64,000 bases of DNA, from positions 57,597 through 121,596 of the forward strand of contig CABQNX010000001.1 in NCBI GenBank assembly GCA_902465645.1. The letters run 5' to 3'. The notes under the pieces are model-generated. The model was not told the origin of the DNA, searched no databases, and worked only from the letters and a program-made list of their open reading frames with translations. A program made the position numbers and the translations under genes. Positions 18,036 to 26,730 of the stretch are shown here, piece after piece. Origin of the DNA: an uncultured Peptoniphilus sp. GTDB lineage: Bacteria; Bacillota; Clostridia; Tissierellales; Peptoniphilaceae. Positions within the stretch are counted from its first letter, which is position 1, and every line of letters starts with the position of its first letter.

Positions 18036-18665
18036 TTATGCATTCATCCAGGAAGAATCCTTTGGATTATCCCTAAATAATTTTAACTTTTCAATTTCAC
18101 TTTCCTTAATATAGTCCATTTCGTGAGCAACTTCTATTAATTCATCAAAAGTTGTAAGTGAATTATGCTTAAAACCTGCTGCTTTAAAGTTCTCTTCAGC
18201 ATTTTTCATATTATAAGTAAATATACTTACGATTCCAAGAACTTGGTATCCAACTTCTTCAAGAGCCTTTGCAGCTTCAATTGAGGATCCACCAGTTGAG
18301 AATAAGTCTTCAATAACTACAACTTTTGCTCCATCAATTTTTGCACCTTCAATTTTATTTTGCTTGCCGTGATCCTTGTTTGAAGATCTTACAAAGCCCA
18401 TAGGAAGTTCCATGGCATCAGCAATTATAGCTGCATGAGGAATCCCTGCTGTTGCAGTTCCCATTAAATATTCCACTTCAGGGTATTCTTCCTTGATTAA
18501 ATCAACAAGACCCTTCTCTACTTGACTTCTTTCTTCTGGGTAAGAAAGAGTTAGCCTGTTGTCACAGTAGATTGGAGATTTTATTCCAGATGCCCAAGTG
18601 TATGGATCTTCTGGTGAAAGGGTAACTGCCTTTAATTTTAATAAAATTTTTGCAATTTCTCGCAT
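18036..18665 (-). CDS. pyrE: Orotate phosphoribosyltransferase
   Basis: Joins orotate and PRPP to form OMP. 209 residues. VVVIEDLFSTGGSSIEAA (about residues 114-131) is the PRPP-binding motif; MGTATAGIPHAA and NRLTLSYPE are also conserved. Overlaps pyrF by one base. The other pyrimidine genes (pyrB, C, D, K) are not in the window. Confidence 0.94.
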   Translation of the reverse strand: MREIAKILLKLKAVTLSPEDPYTWASGIKSPIYCDNRLTLSYPEERSQVEKGLVDLIKEEYPEVEYLMGTATAGIPHAAIIADAMELPMGFVRSSNKDHGKQNKIEGAKIDGAKVVVIEDLFSTGGSSIEAAKALEEVGYQVLGIVSIFTYNMKNAEENFKAAGFKHNSLTTFDELIEVAHEMDYIKESEIEKLKLFRDNPKDSSWMNA

Positions 18666-19369
18666 TATTTTCCTCCTAAAAAGTCTTTTTTGATTTCTCT
18701 ATATTCCTTTAATGGGTCTTCTGCCTTAGTTATTGGTCTTCCCACAACGATGTAATCAGATCCAAGCTCTCTTGCTTCGCTAGGAGTTACAACCCTCTTT
18801 TGGTCGTCAGTATTTTTTACCTTCCTAATGCCTGGAGTAACAGTGATGAAGTCTTCTCCTAAGTTTTCCTTTATCTTTGGCACTTCAAGTGCAGAGCAAA
18901 CAATACCACTTAAGTTAGCTTCCTTTGCAATATTTGCATAGGCAAGGACAACTTCATCAAGAGACTTATCCTTGTCGATTTGAAGTTCCCCATGCATGAC
19001 CTCTTCGTCTGTAGAAGTAAGCATAGTTACACCAAGTGTTATTAGGTCACTTTTTTCATTTTTTACAATTTCACTGGCATCGCTTAACATCTTTTTGCCA
19101 CCAGCAATGTGGTAGTTGATCATGTCAACATCAAGGGCAATAAGGGAATTTGTCGCCCCCTTACAAGTGTTTGGAATGTCATGAATCTTTAAGTCCAAGA
19201 AAATCTTGTGACCTAGTTTTTTTATTTCTCTTACAATACTTGGACCTTCCTTGTAAAAAAGTTCCATTCCAACCTTTACATAGACTTCCTCATCCTTAAA
19301 ATCCTTTAAAAAATCAAGGGCCTTTTCTCTACTTGGAAAATCTAGTGCAATAATTACATCCTTTGCCAT
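18665..19369 (-). CDS. pyrF: Orotidine 5'-phosphate decarboxylase
   Basis: Decarboxylates OMP to UMP, the step after PyrE. 234 residues, group-I family. IFLDLKIHDIPNTCKGA (near residue 58) carries the catalytic Lys-Asp tetrad (DxKxxDI). The C-terminus SDYIVVGRPITKAEDP binds phosphate. Located between prfB and pyrE, 7 bases from prfB. Confidence 0.94.
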   Translation of the reverse strand: MAKDVIIALDFPSREKALDFLKDFKDEEVYVKVGMELFYKEGPSIVREIKKLGHKIFLDLKIHDIPNTCKGATNSLIALDVDMINYHIAGGKKMLSDASEIVKNEKSDLITLGVTMLTSTDEEVMHGELQIDKDKSLDEVVLAYANIAKEANLSGIVCSALEVPKIKENLGEDFITVTPGIRKVKNTDDQKRVVTPSEARELGSDYIVVGRPITKAEDPLKEYREIKKDFLGGK

Positions 19370-19376
19370 ATTAACC

Positions 19377-20492
19377 TCAGCTTTCTCCAGTCGCCTTATC
19401 TTGCAAGTAGGCGTTAATAAATGTATCTAAATCTCCGTCCATTACCTTTTCTACGTCACCAACATCTACATTTGTCCTGTGGTCCTTAACCATAGTGTAA
19501 GGTTGGAAAACATAAGATCTTATTTGTGAACCCCAAGCAATTTGTGAGTAGTTACCTTGAAGGTCTTCAATTTTTTCCTTTTTTTCTTCTTCTGCAAGGG
19601 CAACAAGCTTTGCCTTTAACATGTTCATCGCCTTTTCCCTATTTTGGATTTGGCTACGTTCATTTTGACATTGAACAACAATTCCTGTAGGGATGTGGGT
19701 AATTCTAACAGCAGAGTCAGTAGTGTTAACGTGTTGTCCACCTGCACCTGATGACCTGTAAGTGTCAATCTTTAATTCTTCGTCTTTGATTTCAACTTCT
19801 GTGTCGTCGTCAATTTCTGGGAAGACATCAACAGATGAGAAGGAAGTGTGTCTTCTCTTGTTGGAGTCAAAAGGCGAAATCCTAACAAGTCTGTGGACTC
19901 CCTTTTCTCCCTTTAGGTATCCATAGGCATTGTCGCCAGAAATTTTAAGGGTAACAGATTTAATTCCAGCCTCGTCTTCCTTTAAGAGGTCAAGAGTTTC
20001 AACCTTGAAACCCTTGTTTTCTGCATATCTTGTGTACATCCTTAGAAGCATGCTTGCCCAGTCTTGGGCTTCAGTTCCACCTGCACCAGCATGGATAGAA
20101 AGAATGGCATCGTGGGAATCGTACTCCCCATTTAATAGAGTGTTAAGTTTAAATTCAGCAGCTTCCTTTTCAATTTCATCAACAACTCTTTGGAAGTCAG
20201 AGTATGAAGAGTAGTCTTCCTCTATTTCCATTAAGGTGATTAGGTCTTCTGCATCAGTAATTAATTCATTTAACTTGTCGTATTGATCTATCTTTCTTTG
20301 ATATGAATTTGTTTCACGTATAACTTTTTGGGCACTTTCATTGTCATCCCAAAAACCTGGTTCCATTTGTTTTTTGTTAAGCTCAACTACTTTTTCCTTG
20401 AGAGAATCTATCTCAAGAGACTCACCTAGGGCTTTAGTTGTAAGCTTGGAATTTTCCAGGCGCTCCTTATCTAAATAGATATTTTGCTCCAT
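19377..20492 (-). CDS. prfB: Peptide chain release factor 2, no programmed frameshift
   Basis: Recognises UGA and UAA stop codons and triggers peptide release. 371 residues in one frame. The GGQ catalytic loop lies in SSGAGGQHVNTTDSAVRI and the stop-codon SPF motif in HRLVRISPFDSNKRR. The ATG at 20492 follows AGGAGG. In most bacteria the gene has an in-frame TGA near codon 26 read through by a +1 shift. Here codons 26-27 read CTT GAG and the frame is continuous, so that autoregulation is lost. Confidence 0.95.
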   Translation of the reverse strand: MEQNIYLDKERLENSKLTTKALGESLEIDSLKEKVVELNKKQMEPGFWDDNESAQKVIRETNSYQRKIDQYDKLNELITDAEDLITLMEIEEDYSSYSDFQRVVDEIEKEAAEFKLNTLLNGEYDSHDAILSIHAGAGGTEAQDWASMLLRMYTRYAENKGFKVETLDLLKEDEAGIKSVTLKISGDNAYGYLKGEKGVHRLVRISPFDSNKRRHTSFSSVDVFPEIDDDTEVEIKDEELKIDTYRSSGAGGQHVNTTDSAVRITHIPTGIVVQCQNERSQIQNREKAMNMLKAKLVALAEEEKKEKIEDLQGNYSQIAWGSQIRSYVFQPYTMVKDHRTNVDVGDVEKVMDGDLDTFINAYLQDKATGES

Positions 20493-20533
20493 AAAAATCC
20501 TCCTTTGTATTGCTTATTTTAGTATAACACAGT

Positions 20534-20542
20534 TGATATAAT
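20534..20542 (+). promoter_or_regulatory. Extended -10 element facing the 36-bp repeat
   Basis: TGATATAAT, a perfect extended -10 (TGnTATAAT), ends 22 bases before the ATG of the repeat reading frame. No good -35 is visible. In AT-rich DNA this match can be accidental. Confidence 0.45.
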
Positions 20543-20564
20543 CACACTAATATTTTGTTGGTAG

Positions 20565-20672
20565 ATGAGAATAATTTTTGACTTATCATTTTGTTATAGT
20601 ATGAAAATTATTTTTGACTTGGTATTTGCTTATAAGATGAAAATTATTTTTGACTTATCATTTTTATATTAA
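20565..20672 (+). CDS. Candidate 35-residue peptide made of three 12-residue repeats
   Basis: The tandem repeat is an open frame: TAG precedes ATG at 20565 and TAA ends at 20672. Each 36-bp unit encodes 12 residues, for example MRIIFDLSFCYS in the first and MKIIFDLSFLY plus stop in the third. An extended -10 lies upstream; the ribosome site is weak (GGTAG immediately before the ATG). It may be a real small hydrophobic peptide or an accident of a repeat whose length is divisible by three. I do not recognise a family. Confidence 0.3.
   Translation: MRIIFDLSFCYSMKIIFDLVFAYKMKIIFDLSFLY
20565..20672. repeat. Three tandem 36-bp repeats
   Basis: Units begin with ATGA at 20565, 20601 and 20637, exactly 36 bases apart; all contain ATTTTTGACTT, and units two and three share ATGAAAATTATTTTTGACTT. 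The first and third also share ATCATTTT. Similarity is higher than in the other two intergenic arrays of this window. Confidence 0.85.
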
Positions 20673-20858
20673 CTTGCAACTTAATATAAGTTTGTGTATT
20701 TTTTTCAAATTAGAATTTATTTTAAATTGAAATTTTTTATTAATCTTATACTTTAAATTAATTCTTATTCTTCTCTACTCTAATTATTTTAATTTTTACT
20801 AACTTAAAAGTTCAATTTTTATTAAATAAATAAGGAATAAAGTTTTTAAGCATGAAAA

Positions 20859-20885
20859 AAGACCTAAGCTTTTAACTCAGGTCTT
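20859..20885 (-). terminator. Rho-independent terminator after the coiled-coil gene
   Basis: Minus strand: AAGACCTGAG pairs with CTTAGGTCTT (10 bp, one G-T pair), 7-nt loop, followed by TTTT. It ends the fakA-recG-rsmD-coaD cluster. Confidence 0.85.
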
Positions 20886-20894
20886 GCTCTTAAT

Positions 20895-21335
20895 TTATCC
20901 TCTTAACTCTTGTCTATTTTCGTTAAGCATTTTTATAATTTCTGATAGGTTTACTTGTGTGTTTTCAAGTAGCTCGTCTGCATAGTCCCTTGCGCCTTCT
21001 CTTATTTGAGTTGACTCTTCCTTTGCAGATTTTAAAATTTCACTTGCTCTTTCATTTGCTTGTCTCACAAGTTCATTTTCGTCAATAATTTTTTCTGAAT
21101 GAGCTCTTGCTGCAGAGATAATCTTGTCTGCTTCATCGTGTGCTCCATTGATGATGTCGTCCTTGTCTTGAGCAATTCTTTGTGCTTCAGAAACTTCTCC
21201 AGGAATTTGTGTTTTTAATTCGTTAACAATTTCTAAAAACTCTTCCCTTTCAACCATTACCTTGTTTGTAAGTGGAATTTGTGATGCTGTTTCCACAAGG
21301 TCTTCTAATTCTTCAACTAAATCAATTAAATTCAT
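20895..21335 (-). CDS. Coiled-coil protein, V-ATPase subunit H / DivIVA-like
   Basis: 146 residues, almost entirely helical and charged; the stretch from about residue 45 to 125 looks like a continuous coiled coil, as in ATPase stalk subunits and DivIVA-type proteins. The N-terminus MNLIDLVEELEDLVETASQI recurs in a conserved Firmicutes protein found directly after coaD. No transmembrane segment. The function is unknown; a scaffold role is only a guess from structure. Ends at a clear terminator and starts 4 bases inside coaD. Confidence 0.7.
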   Translation of the reverse strand: MNLIDLVEELEDLVETASQIPLTNKVMVEREEFLEIVNELKTQIPGEVSEAQRIAQDKDDIINGAHDEADKIISAARAHSEKIIDENELVRQANERASEILKSAKEESTQIREGARDYADELLENTQVNLSEIIKMLNENRQELRG

Positions 21336-21823
21336 ATCTTCCTCCTAAGTAATTTTTTCTTCATAGCTTCTCCTACAATAGGAGGCACGAATAAATCTGT
21401 ATCTCCGTCAAAGTTGGCTACTTCTTTTGCAAGTGATGAACTTACAAATAAATTTTCATTAGATGACAATAAAAATACTGTTTCTATGCTGTCCTTATAA
21501 TTTTTGTTTGCCATGGCTAGGGTGTATTCACTAAAGTAATCACTGGCTGATCTCAGTCCCCTAACAACCACCTTGCAGTTTCTCTTTTTTGCATATTCTA
21601 CTAAGAGTCCGTCAAAGGAATCAATCTCAATCCCTTCCATGTCGTCTAAAACTTCATGAAGAAGGTCCTTTCTCTCTTCAACTGTGAAGAGTCCTTTTTT
21701 TGAAGTGTTGTCTAGGACTGCAACTATAACTTCTCCAAAAATATCCCTTGCTCTTTTTATTATGTCTAAGTGGCCATTTGTCACTGGGTCGAAGCTACCC
21801 GCATATATTACTTTCATTTTCAT
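21332..21823 (-). CDS. coaD: Phosphopantetheine adenylyltransferase
   Basis: Penultimate enzyme of coenzyme A synthesis, adenylating 4'-phosphopantetheine. 163 residues from ATG 21823 (the second ATG at 21817 is equally possible). YAGSFDPVTNGHLDIIKRA is the nucleotidyltransferase signature (TxGH) at the N-terminus; VVRGLRSASDYFSEY and FVSSSLAKEVA are the substrate and ATP sites. Overlaps the end of rsmD by about 29 bases; the rsmD-coaD pair is widely conserved. Confidence 0.94.
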   Translation of the reverse strand: MKMKVIYAGSFDPVTNGHLDIIKRARDIFGEVIVAVLDNTSKKGLFTVEERKDLLHEVLDDMEGIEIDSFDGLLVEYAKKRNCKVVVRGLRSASDYFSEYTLAMANKNYKDSIETVFLLSSNENLFVSSSLAKEVANFDGDTDLFVPPIVGEAMKKKLLRRKI

Positions 21824-22361
21824 CCCATCCGCATATGGAAATCGAAGTGTTTCCATATTTTTTGTTTTTTATTTCTACAAAGCCTTCACCTATTATTAGT
21901 GGCTTATCTGTATTATACTCCACAATTAACTTTCCGTCAGGCTTTAGTATCTTATTTTCTCTTATTAGTTTAAAGGCTTTCTTGTATAAATCGCGTCTCT
22001 CGAAGGGTGGGTCCATATAGATGTAATCAAACTTTACATCTAACTTCTTTAGAGCCTGATTCAAATGATCTTCCATTACTATTGCTTGATCATTTAACTT
22101 TGCCTTATCAAGATTCTTTTTCACACAATCTATGGCTTCCTTTGACTTGTCAACAAAGTAGGCCTTGTCTGCTCCCCTGGATAAAAATTCTATTCCATTG
22201 GCACCTGAACCACAAAACAAATCCAAGACTGTGACGTCAAAGAAGTTTTGTCCCAATATGTTGAAAACCGATTCCTTAACCCTGTCTTCTGTGGGCCTTG
22301 TATCTAGTCCCTTGGGAGCTATTAATTTTAGTCCCCTTCTATTTCCTGAAATTATTCTCAT
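21795..22361 (-). CDS. rsmD: 16S rRNA (guanine966-N2)-methyltransferase
   Basis: Methylates G966 in 16S rRNA. 188 residues. MRIISGNRRGLKLIAPKG at the N-terminus, the SAM motif VLDLFCGSGANGIEFLSRG (about 45-63) and the catalytic YIYMDPPFERR are all canonical. Overlaps coaD downstream; recG lies 53 bases upstream. Confidence 0.94.
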   Translation of the reverse strand: MRIISGNRRGLKLIAPKGLDTRPTEDRVKESVFNILGQNFFDVTVLDLFCGSGANGIEFLSRGADKAYFVDKSKEAIDCVKKNLDKAKLNDQAIVMEDHLNQALKKLDVKFDYIYMDPPFERRDLYKKAFKLIRENKILKPDGKLIVEYNTDKPLIIGEGFVEIKNKKYGNTSISICGWDENESNICG

Positions 22362-22414
22362 AAAGCCTCCAAATTAGTTACATTTTACCATAAGAAAGGA
22401 TATTTTAAAAGATA

Positions 22415-24445
22415 TTAGTTTAAATCCGAGTAAAATTCAGTTATCTCTTTGTTTAGGTAGGAATACTTTTCTCCCTCTAAGTTTGGGTCCTCTTCTAAGA
22501 TATTTCTCACGTCATCTGCAGCGTATTTTAAAATAGTTTCATCCCTAAAGGGGTCTGCAAGTCTTAGGTTTGGCATGCCCGATTGTCTTGTTCCAAGTAT
22601 GTCACCAAAGCCCCTGAGCTCTAGGTCCTTGTTGGCAATATAAAATCCGTCGTTGGAGTCCGTCATTATCTTCATCCTCTCCCAGGATATTTCACTTGTT
22701 GAGAGATTGTAGAGAATGCAGTAAGATTGTTGGTCCCCTCTTCCAACTCTTCCCCTGAGTTGGTGGAGGGTTGATAGGCCAAACCTCTCTGCATTATAGA
22801 TCATTATGACGCTGGCATTGGGTACATTGACCCCAACTTCAACAACAGTTGTTGATACCAGAAGATTAATTTTATTTTCTGCAAAGTCCTCCATAATTTG
22901 ATTTTTTTCGTCTGCCTTCATCTTGCCATGAAGAAGTCCAACATGAAAACCATCAAAGTATTGGCTTAGTTCTTCATAAACCTTCTCAACTGCCTGCAAG
23001 TTTTCGTAGTCTTGATTTTCTTCAATGAGAGAGCAAATGACATAGGCCTGTCTTCCCTCATTAAGTTCTTTTTTTATAAAGGCCAAAGACTTTTCCAGCA
23101 TATTTTCATTAATGGCAATGGTCTTAATTGGCTTTCGTCCCTTTGGCATGGACTTTATTATAGATACGTCAAGATCTGCATAGAGGACAAGGCTTAAACT
23201 CCTTGGAATAGGCGTTGCCGACATGACTATTGTAGCTGCGTCCTTATTCTTATTTTGCAGCATATTCCTTTGAACAACTCCAAACCTATGTTGCTCGTCA
23301 ATAACATTTACACCAAGCTTTTTAAAAACTACATTCTCTTCAATAAGAGCGTGAGTTCCTATTAAGATGTCAAGAGACCCCATCTCAAGATTGTCCAAGA
23401 TGTCCCTTCTTGCCTTTTTTGTAGTTGATCCTATTAAGAGTCCCACTTTTATCCCCAAAGGCTCTAACAGTTCTACAAAGGATTCAAAATGTTGCTTGGC
23501 CAAAATTTCTGTTGGTGCCATAATTGATGATTGGTAGCCATTGAGGTAGGCAAGATACATTATTATAATGGCAATAATTGTCTTACCACTACCAACATCA
23601 CCCTGGATAAGTCTATTTATGGATTTGCCTTTTTTCATGTCCTTAAAGATTTCTTCAAGAACTGTGTTTTGGCCCTCTGTTAATTTAAAGGGAAGATTAT
23701 TTATAAAATCAAAAACTTGATCCTTGATTTCAAATTTTATTGCATCTCGCCTTTCATTTTGGACCTTATTCTTTAGGATAGAAAGCTCAAATAAAAATAA
23801 CTCTTCATAGATTAGCCTTTCCCTAGCCTGTATGTAATTTTTCCTAGACTTAGGATAATGAATTGCTCTTATGGCTTCATTTTTCCCAAGAAAAGAATAC
23901 TTATCCAAAATTTCTTCTGGCAGATTTTCACTAAAAAGATTTTCATTAATAACTTGGTCAATTACTTTTTCAAAAACAAAATTATTTAGACCTTCAGTTA
24001 AATTGTAAATAGGAGCAATCTTGCCCAGTTTTTTTAACTTGTCAGCTTCCTCAATTTCTGGGCTTGACATAGTCACCCTTCCCTTGAAGTAGTCTGCCTT
24101 CCCATAGACTAGGTAGTATCTTCCTGGCAAAATCTTAGAATGAAGATAAAAGGCATTAAAAAAAGAAAGTTCAATCTCTCCAGATTCATCTTCAGCCAAA
24201 AAACTTGTAAGTGTAAGACCCTTCCTTATCCTCCTGTTTTGTAATTTAGAGAGAATCTTAACTTTAAAGGTATTTTTTTCTCCAATCCTTGCTTCTGAAA
24301 CCCTAGTAATTTTTGAAGAATCTTCATATCTTCTGGGATAAAAGTGGAGGAGGTCTTCAATTGTATAAATTCCCAACTTGTGAAAGAGTTCAGCCCTCTT
24401 GGGTCCAATTCCCTGTAAAACTTTTATAGGATCTTGTAAATTCAT
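22415..24445 (-). CDS. recG: ATP-dependent DNA helicase RecG
   Basis: Branch-migration helicase that reverses stalled replication forks. 676 residues. N-terminal wedge/OB domain, then superfamily-2 motifs: GDVGSGKTIIAIIIM (motif I), MAPTEILAKQHFE (Ia), NVIDEQHRFGV (DEQH, II), TIVMSATPIPRSLS (III) and QLRGRVGRGDQQSYCIL (VI). Complete. Separated from the fakA-like gene by a terminator hairpin, so it may be transcribed at a lower level or from its own promoter. Confidence 0.95.
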   Translation of the reverse strand: MNLQDPIKVLQGIGPKRAELFHKLGIYTIEDLLHFYPRRYEDSSKITRVSEARIGEKNTFKVKILSKLQNRRIRKGLTLTSFLAEDESGEIELSFFNAFYLHSKILPGRYYLVYGKADYFKGRVTMSSPEIEEADKLKKLGKIAPIYNLTEGLNNFVFEKVIDQVINENLFSENLPEEILDKYSFLGKNEAIRAIHYPKSRKNYIQARERLIYEELFLFELSILKNKVQNERRDAIKFEIKDQVFDFINNLPFKLTEGQNTVLEEIFKDMKKGKSINRLIQGDVGSGKTIIAIIIMYLAYLNGYQSSIMAPTEILAKQHFESFVELLEPLGIKVGLLIGSTTKKARRDILDNLEMGSLDILIGTHALIEENVVFKKLGVNVIDEQHRFGVVQRNMLQNKNKDAATIVMSATPIPRSLSLVLYADLDVSIIKSMPKGRKPIKTIAINENMLEKSLAFIKKELNEGRQAYVICSLIEENQDYENLQAVEKVYEELSQYFDGFHVGLLHGKMKADEKNQIMEDFAENKINLLVSTTVVEVGVNVPNASVIMIYNAERFGLSTLHQLRGRVGRGDQQSYCILYNLSTSEISWERMKIMTDSNDGFYIANKDLELRGFGDILGTRQSGMPNLRLADPFRDETILKYAADDVRNILEEDPNLEGEKYSYLNKEITEFYSDLN

Positions 24446-24476
24446 ATTTGTCTCCTAATTTTATTTCCTATAAGAA

Positions 24477-24500
24477 AAGCCCAAAGCAAAACTTCGGGCT
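24477..24500 (-). terminator. Hairpin between fakA-like gene and recG
   Basis: Minus strand AGCCCGAAG pairs with CTTTGGGCT, loop TTTTG, then TTTTCTT. It lies after the fakA-like stop and before the recG start. Confidence 0.75.
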
Positions 24501-24518
24501 CAATTAATAATCTAAAAT

Positions 24519-26183
24519 TTATTCAAGAGATATGATGTAGTAATAAATTGGTTGGTCACCCTTTATTACATCAATATCAATATCTGGATATTTTTCTTCT
24601 ATAGCTTCACGAACTTCTTCTGCATCTTCTTCTTTAACATCTTCTCCATAGAAAAGTGTCACAAGAGAAATGTCTTCGTCCATTAGCTTGTCCACAGTTT
24701 CTGTTACAACATCAAAAACAGTCTTGCCGCTGGAAATTATATCCTTAGATGCAATACCAATTATGTCATCCTTGTGGATTTCCTTGCCCTTTATTGTAGT
24801 ATCTCTTACTGCATAAGTTACAGATGCATCAATGACACTTCCTATTGCTTCTATCATATTTTCTTCGTTTTCTTCTTTTGAAGCTTCTTCATTAAAGGCA
24901 AGCATAGCAGCAATACCTTGTGGAACAGATTTTGATGGAATTACAATAATTTCTCTGTTAGAAATATCCCTTGCTTGTTCTGCTGATAGAATTATGTTGC
25001 TGTTATTTGGGATTAGGTAGATTACCTTACCCCCAACTTTGTCAACTCCCTTTAAAAGGTCTTCTGTTGATGGGTTCATAGTTTGACCACCTGCAACAAC
25101 AAAGTCAACACCAAGAGATTTAAAGGTTTCTGTCATTCCTTCTCCCATGGAAACTGTTATGAAGGAATAGTCTTTTTCTTCTATTATTTCTTCCTCTTCT
25201 TCTCTCTTCTTAGCCTCAGCAACTTCTTCATCGTCAAAGAGAACTTCCCTGTGTTGGTATCTCATGTTGTCGATTTTAATATCTTGAAGAAGTCCAAGTT
25301 CACAAGCGTGTTGAAGGACAATCCCAGGGTCATTTGTGTGAACGTGAACCTTTATAAGGTGAGTACCGCCACCACCTACTACTAAAAGACAGTCGCCAAG
25401 GGGAGAAATTTTTTCTCTAAAAGAGTCAATATCTTCATAGTCAGTATTTATAATAAATTCAGTACAATAACCATATTTTAAAGAAGTGTCAGCTTCAGTG
25501 AATTGAACTTCTTTTTGTGCCTTTTTCTTTAAAGTTTCGTCTTCACTTTGATCAGCAATATCTTCGCCCTTTAAGACTTTTAGTCCACCTTCAAGTAGAA
25601 CAACAAGACCCTTACCACCAGCATCAACTACTCCAGCTTCCTTTAAAACTTGAAGTTGATTTGGTGTGTTATCAAGAGATTTATTTGCTTCAACAATTAC
25701 ATCTTCTAAAAATGTAATTGGGTCTTCTGCCTTTTTATAATGTCTAATAGCAAAGTCCGCAGTTTCTCTTCCAACTGTAAGAATTGTTCCTTCAATTGGT
25801 TTCATAACTGCCTTATAAGTTGTCTCACTTGCCTTCTTAAAAGCATGAGCAAGGTCTGATGTAGTTGCCTCATCAATTCCTTCTAGGCCTTCTGAAAAAC
25901 CTCTTAGGAGTTGTGAAAGAATAACACCACTATTTCCCCTGGCTCCCATAAGAGCACCACGAGCTGCTGCTGCTGAAACGTCTCCAGCAGTAAAATCTCC
26001 CTCTAAGCTTTCAATTTGTTTTAAGGCAGATTTTGATGTAAGGCTCATGTTAGTTCCTGTATCTCCATCGGGAACAGGGAACACATTAAGAGCGTTTACC
26101 TCCTCCTTCATGGATATTAGATAATTTACGGCTCCCTTAAAAATTTCTTTTAATAGGGGACCATTAATTTTATTTATTTCCAA
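24519..26183 (-). CDS. fakA: DAK2/DhaL-domain kinase, FakA (YloV) type
   Basis: 554 residues. N-terminal DhaL (DAK2) domain with the ATP/Mg motif NVFPVPDGDTGTNMSLT (about residues 28-44) and ARGALMGARGNSGVILSQLL; a middle domain and C-terminal DegV-like domain follow. This arrangement is that of FakA, which phosphorylates fatty acids held by FakB (DegV) proteins for membrane synthesis. A DegV-family protein at 52.3-53.1 kb could be the partner. Starts with TTG at 26183, seven bases after GGAGG. Downstream of an asp23-like gene as yloU-yloV in Bacillus. Confidence 0.85.
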   Translation of the reverse strand: MEINKINGPLLKEIFKGAVNYLISMKEEVNALNVFPVPDGDTGTNMSLTSKSALKQIESLEGDFTAGDVSAAAARGALMGARGNSGVILSQLLRGFSEGLEGIDEATTSDLAHAFKKASETTYKAVMKPIEGTILTVGRETADFAIRHYKKAEDPITFLEDVIVEANKSLDNTPNQLQVLKEAGVVDAGGKGLVVLLEGGLKVLKGEDIADQSEDETLKKKAQKEVQFTEADTSLKYGYCTEFIINTDYEDIDSFREKISPLGDCLLVVGGGGTHLIKVHVHTNDPGIVLQHACELGLLQDIKIDNMRYQHREVLFDDEEVAEAKKREEEEEIIEEKDYSFITVSMGEGMTETFKSLGVDFVVAGGQTMNPSTEDLLKGVDKVGGKVIYLIPNNSNIILSAEQARDISNREIIVIPSKSVPQGIAAMLAFNEEASKEENEENMIEAIGSVIDASVTYAVRDTTIKGKEIHKDDIIGIASKDIISSGKTVFDVVTETVDKLMDEDISLVTLFYGEDVKEEDAEEVREAIEEKYPDIDIDVIKGDQPIYYYIISLE

Positions 26184-26196
26184 AATCTTACCTCCA

Positions 26197-26550
26197 CTAC
26201 TTAAGTCTAATACCTTCTACAAGGACCTCAATATTATCAACTTCAAGCCCCGTTAAATTTTCTATATTAAACTTTACTCTCTCTATAATATTTTCACCAA
26301 CAGTAGAAATTTTAACTCCATATTCTAAAATTACATGAAGCTCTATAGAAATTTCATTTTCGTCAGTATTAACTACAATTCCCTTTGAAAGATTTTCGAA
26401 TCTCAACAATTCAAAAATTCCATCTGCGGCATTTTTTGATGCCATTCCAACAATTCCGTAAGATTCCATAGCTGAAATCCCAGCTATATTTGCTAGTACG
26501 CTATCTTCTATTACAATGTTTCCAAGTTCTCTATTAATAATTGCCGGCAT
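26197..26550 (-). CDS. Asp23/Gls24-family protein (YloU-like)
   Basis: 117 residues, second Asp23-family member in the window. NIVIEDSVLANIAGISAMES and VILEYGVKISTVGENIIERV match the family core. The rpmB / yloU / yloV(fakA) order is the typical Bacillus arrangement, though rpmB is divergent. An extended -10 promoter lies just upstream. Role unknown; Asp23 proteins gather under the membrane. Confidence 0.86.
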   Translation of the reverse strand: MPAIINRELGNIVIEDSVLANIAGISAMESYGIVGMASKNAADGIFELLRFENLSKGIVVNTDENEISIELHVILEYGVKISTVGENIIERVKFNIENLTGLEVDNIEVLVEGIRLK

Positions 26551-26573
26551 GAGGGCACCTCCTTATCTAATAC

Positions 26574-26582
26574 ATTATATCA
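26574..26582 (-). promoter_or_regulatory. Extended -10 promoter of asp23-fakA unit
   Basis: Minus strand TGATATAAT, perfect TGnTATAAT, 24 bases before the ATG at 26550; no convincing -35. It is back to back with the rpmB promoter. Confidence 0.65.
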
Positions 26583-26669
26583 GAAGTCACAGAATATTAA
26601 CAGATTTTCAAAATATCCTTTGTAAAAAATTAGAATTTAGTGTAAAATAAATACATGTTGAAAAAATAT

Positions 26670-26698
26670 TTGCACTTAGCGGACTTTTTTGGTAAAAT
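26670..26698 (+). promoter_or_regulatory. rpmB promoter
   Basis: TTGCAC (26670-26675) and TAAAAT (26693-26698) with a 17-base spacer, 32 bases before the rpmB start, followed by AAAGGAGGTG as ribosome site. Confidence 0.75.
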
Positions 26699-26730
26699 AT
26701 TGTCTGCTTAATAACTAAAGGAGGTGCGTT

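Larger units (their letters stand above)
20493..20894. other. Intergenic region with 36-bp repeats and a terminator
   Basis: 402 bases between prfB and the coiled-coil gene. It contains a plus-strand extended -10, a 3 x 36-bp tandem repeat, then about 180 bases of plain AT-rich sequence, and a minus-strand terminator at the right end. No tRNA or riboswitch was recognised. Confidence 0.6.

Noticed and set aside
20565..20672. 36-bp repeats as a CRISPR array
   Set aside because: The units are directly tandem with no unique spacers, and no cas genes are in the window.
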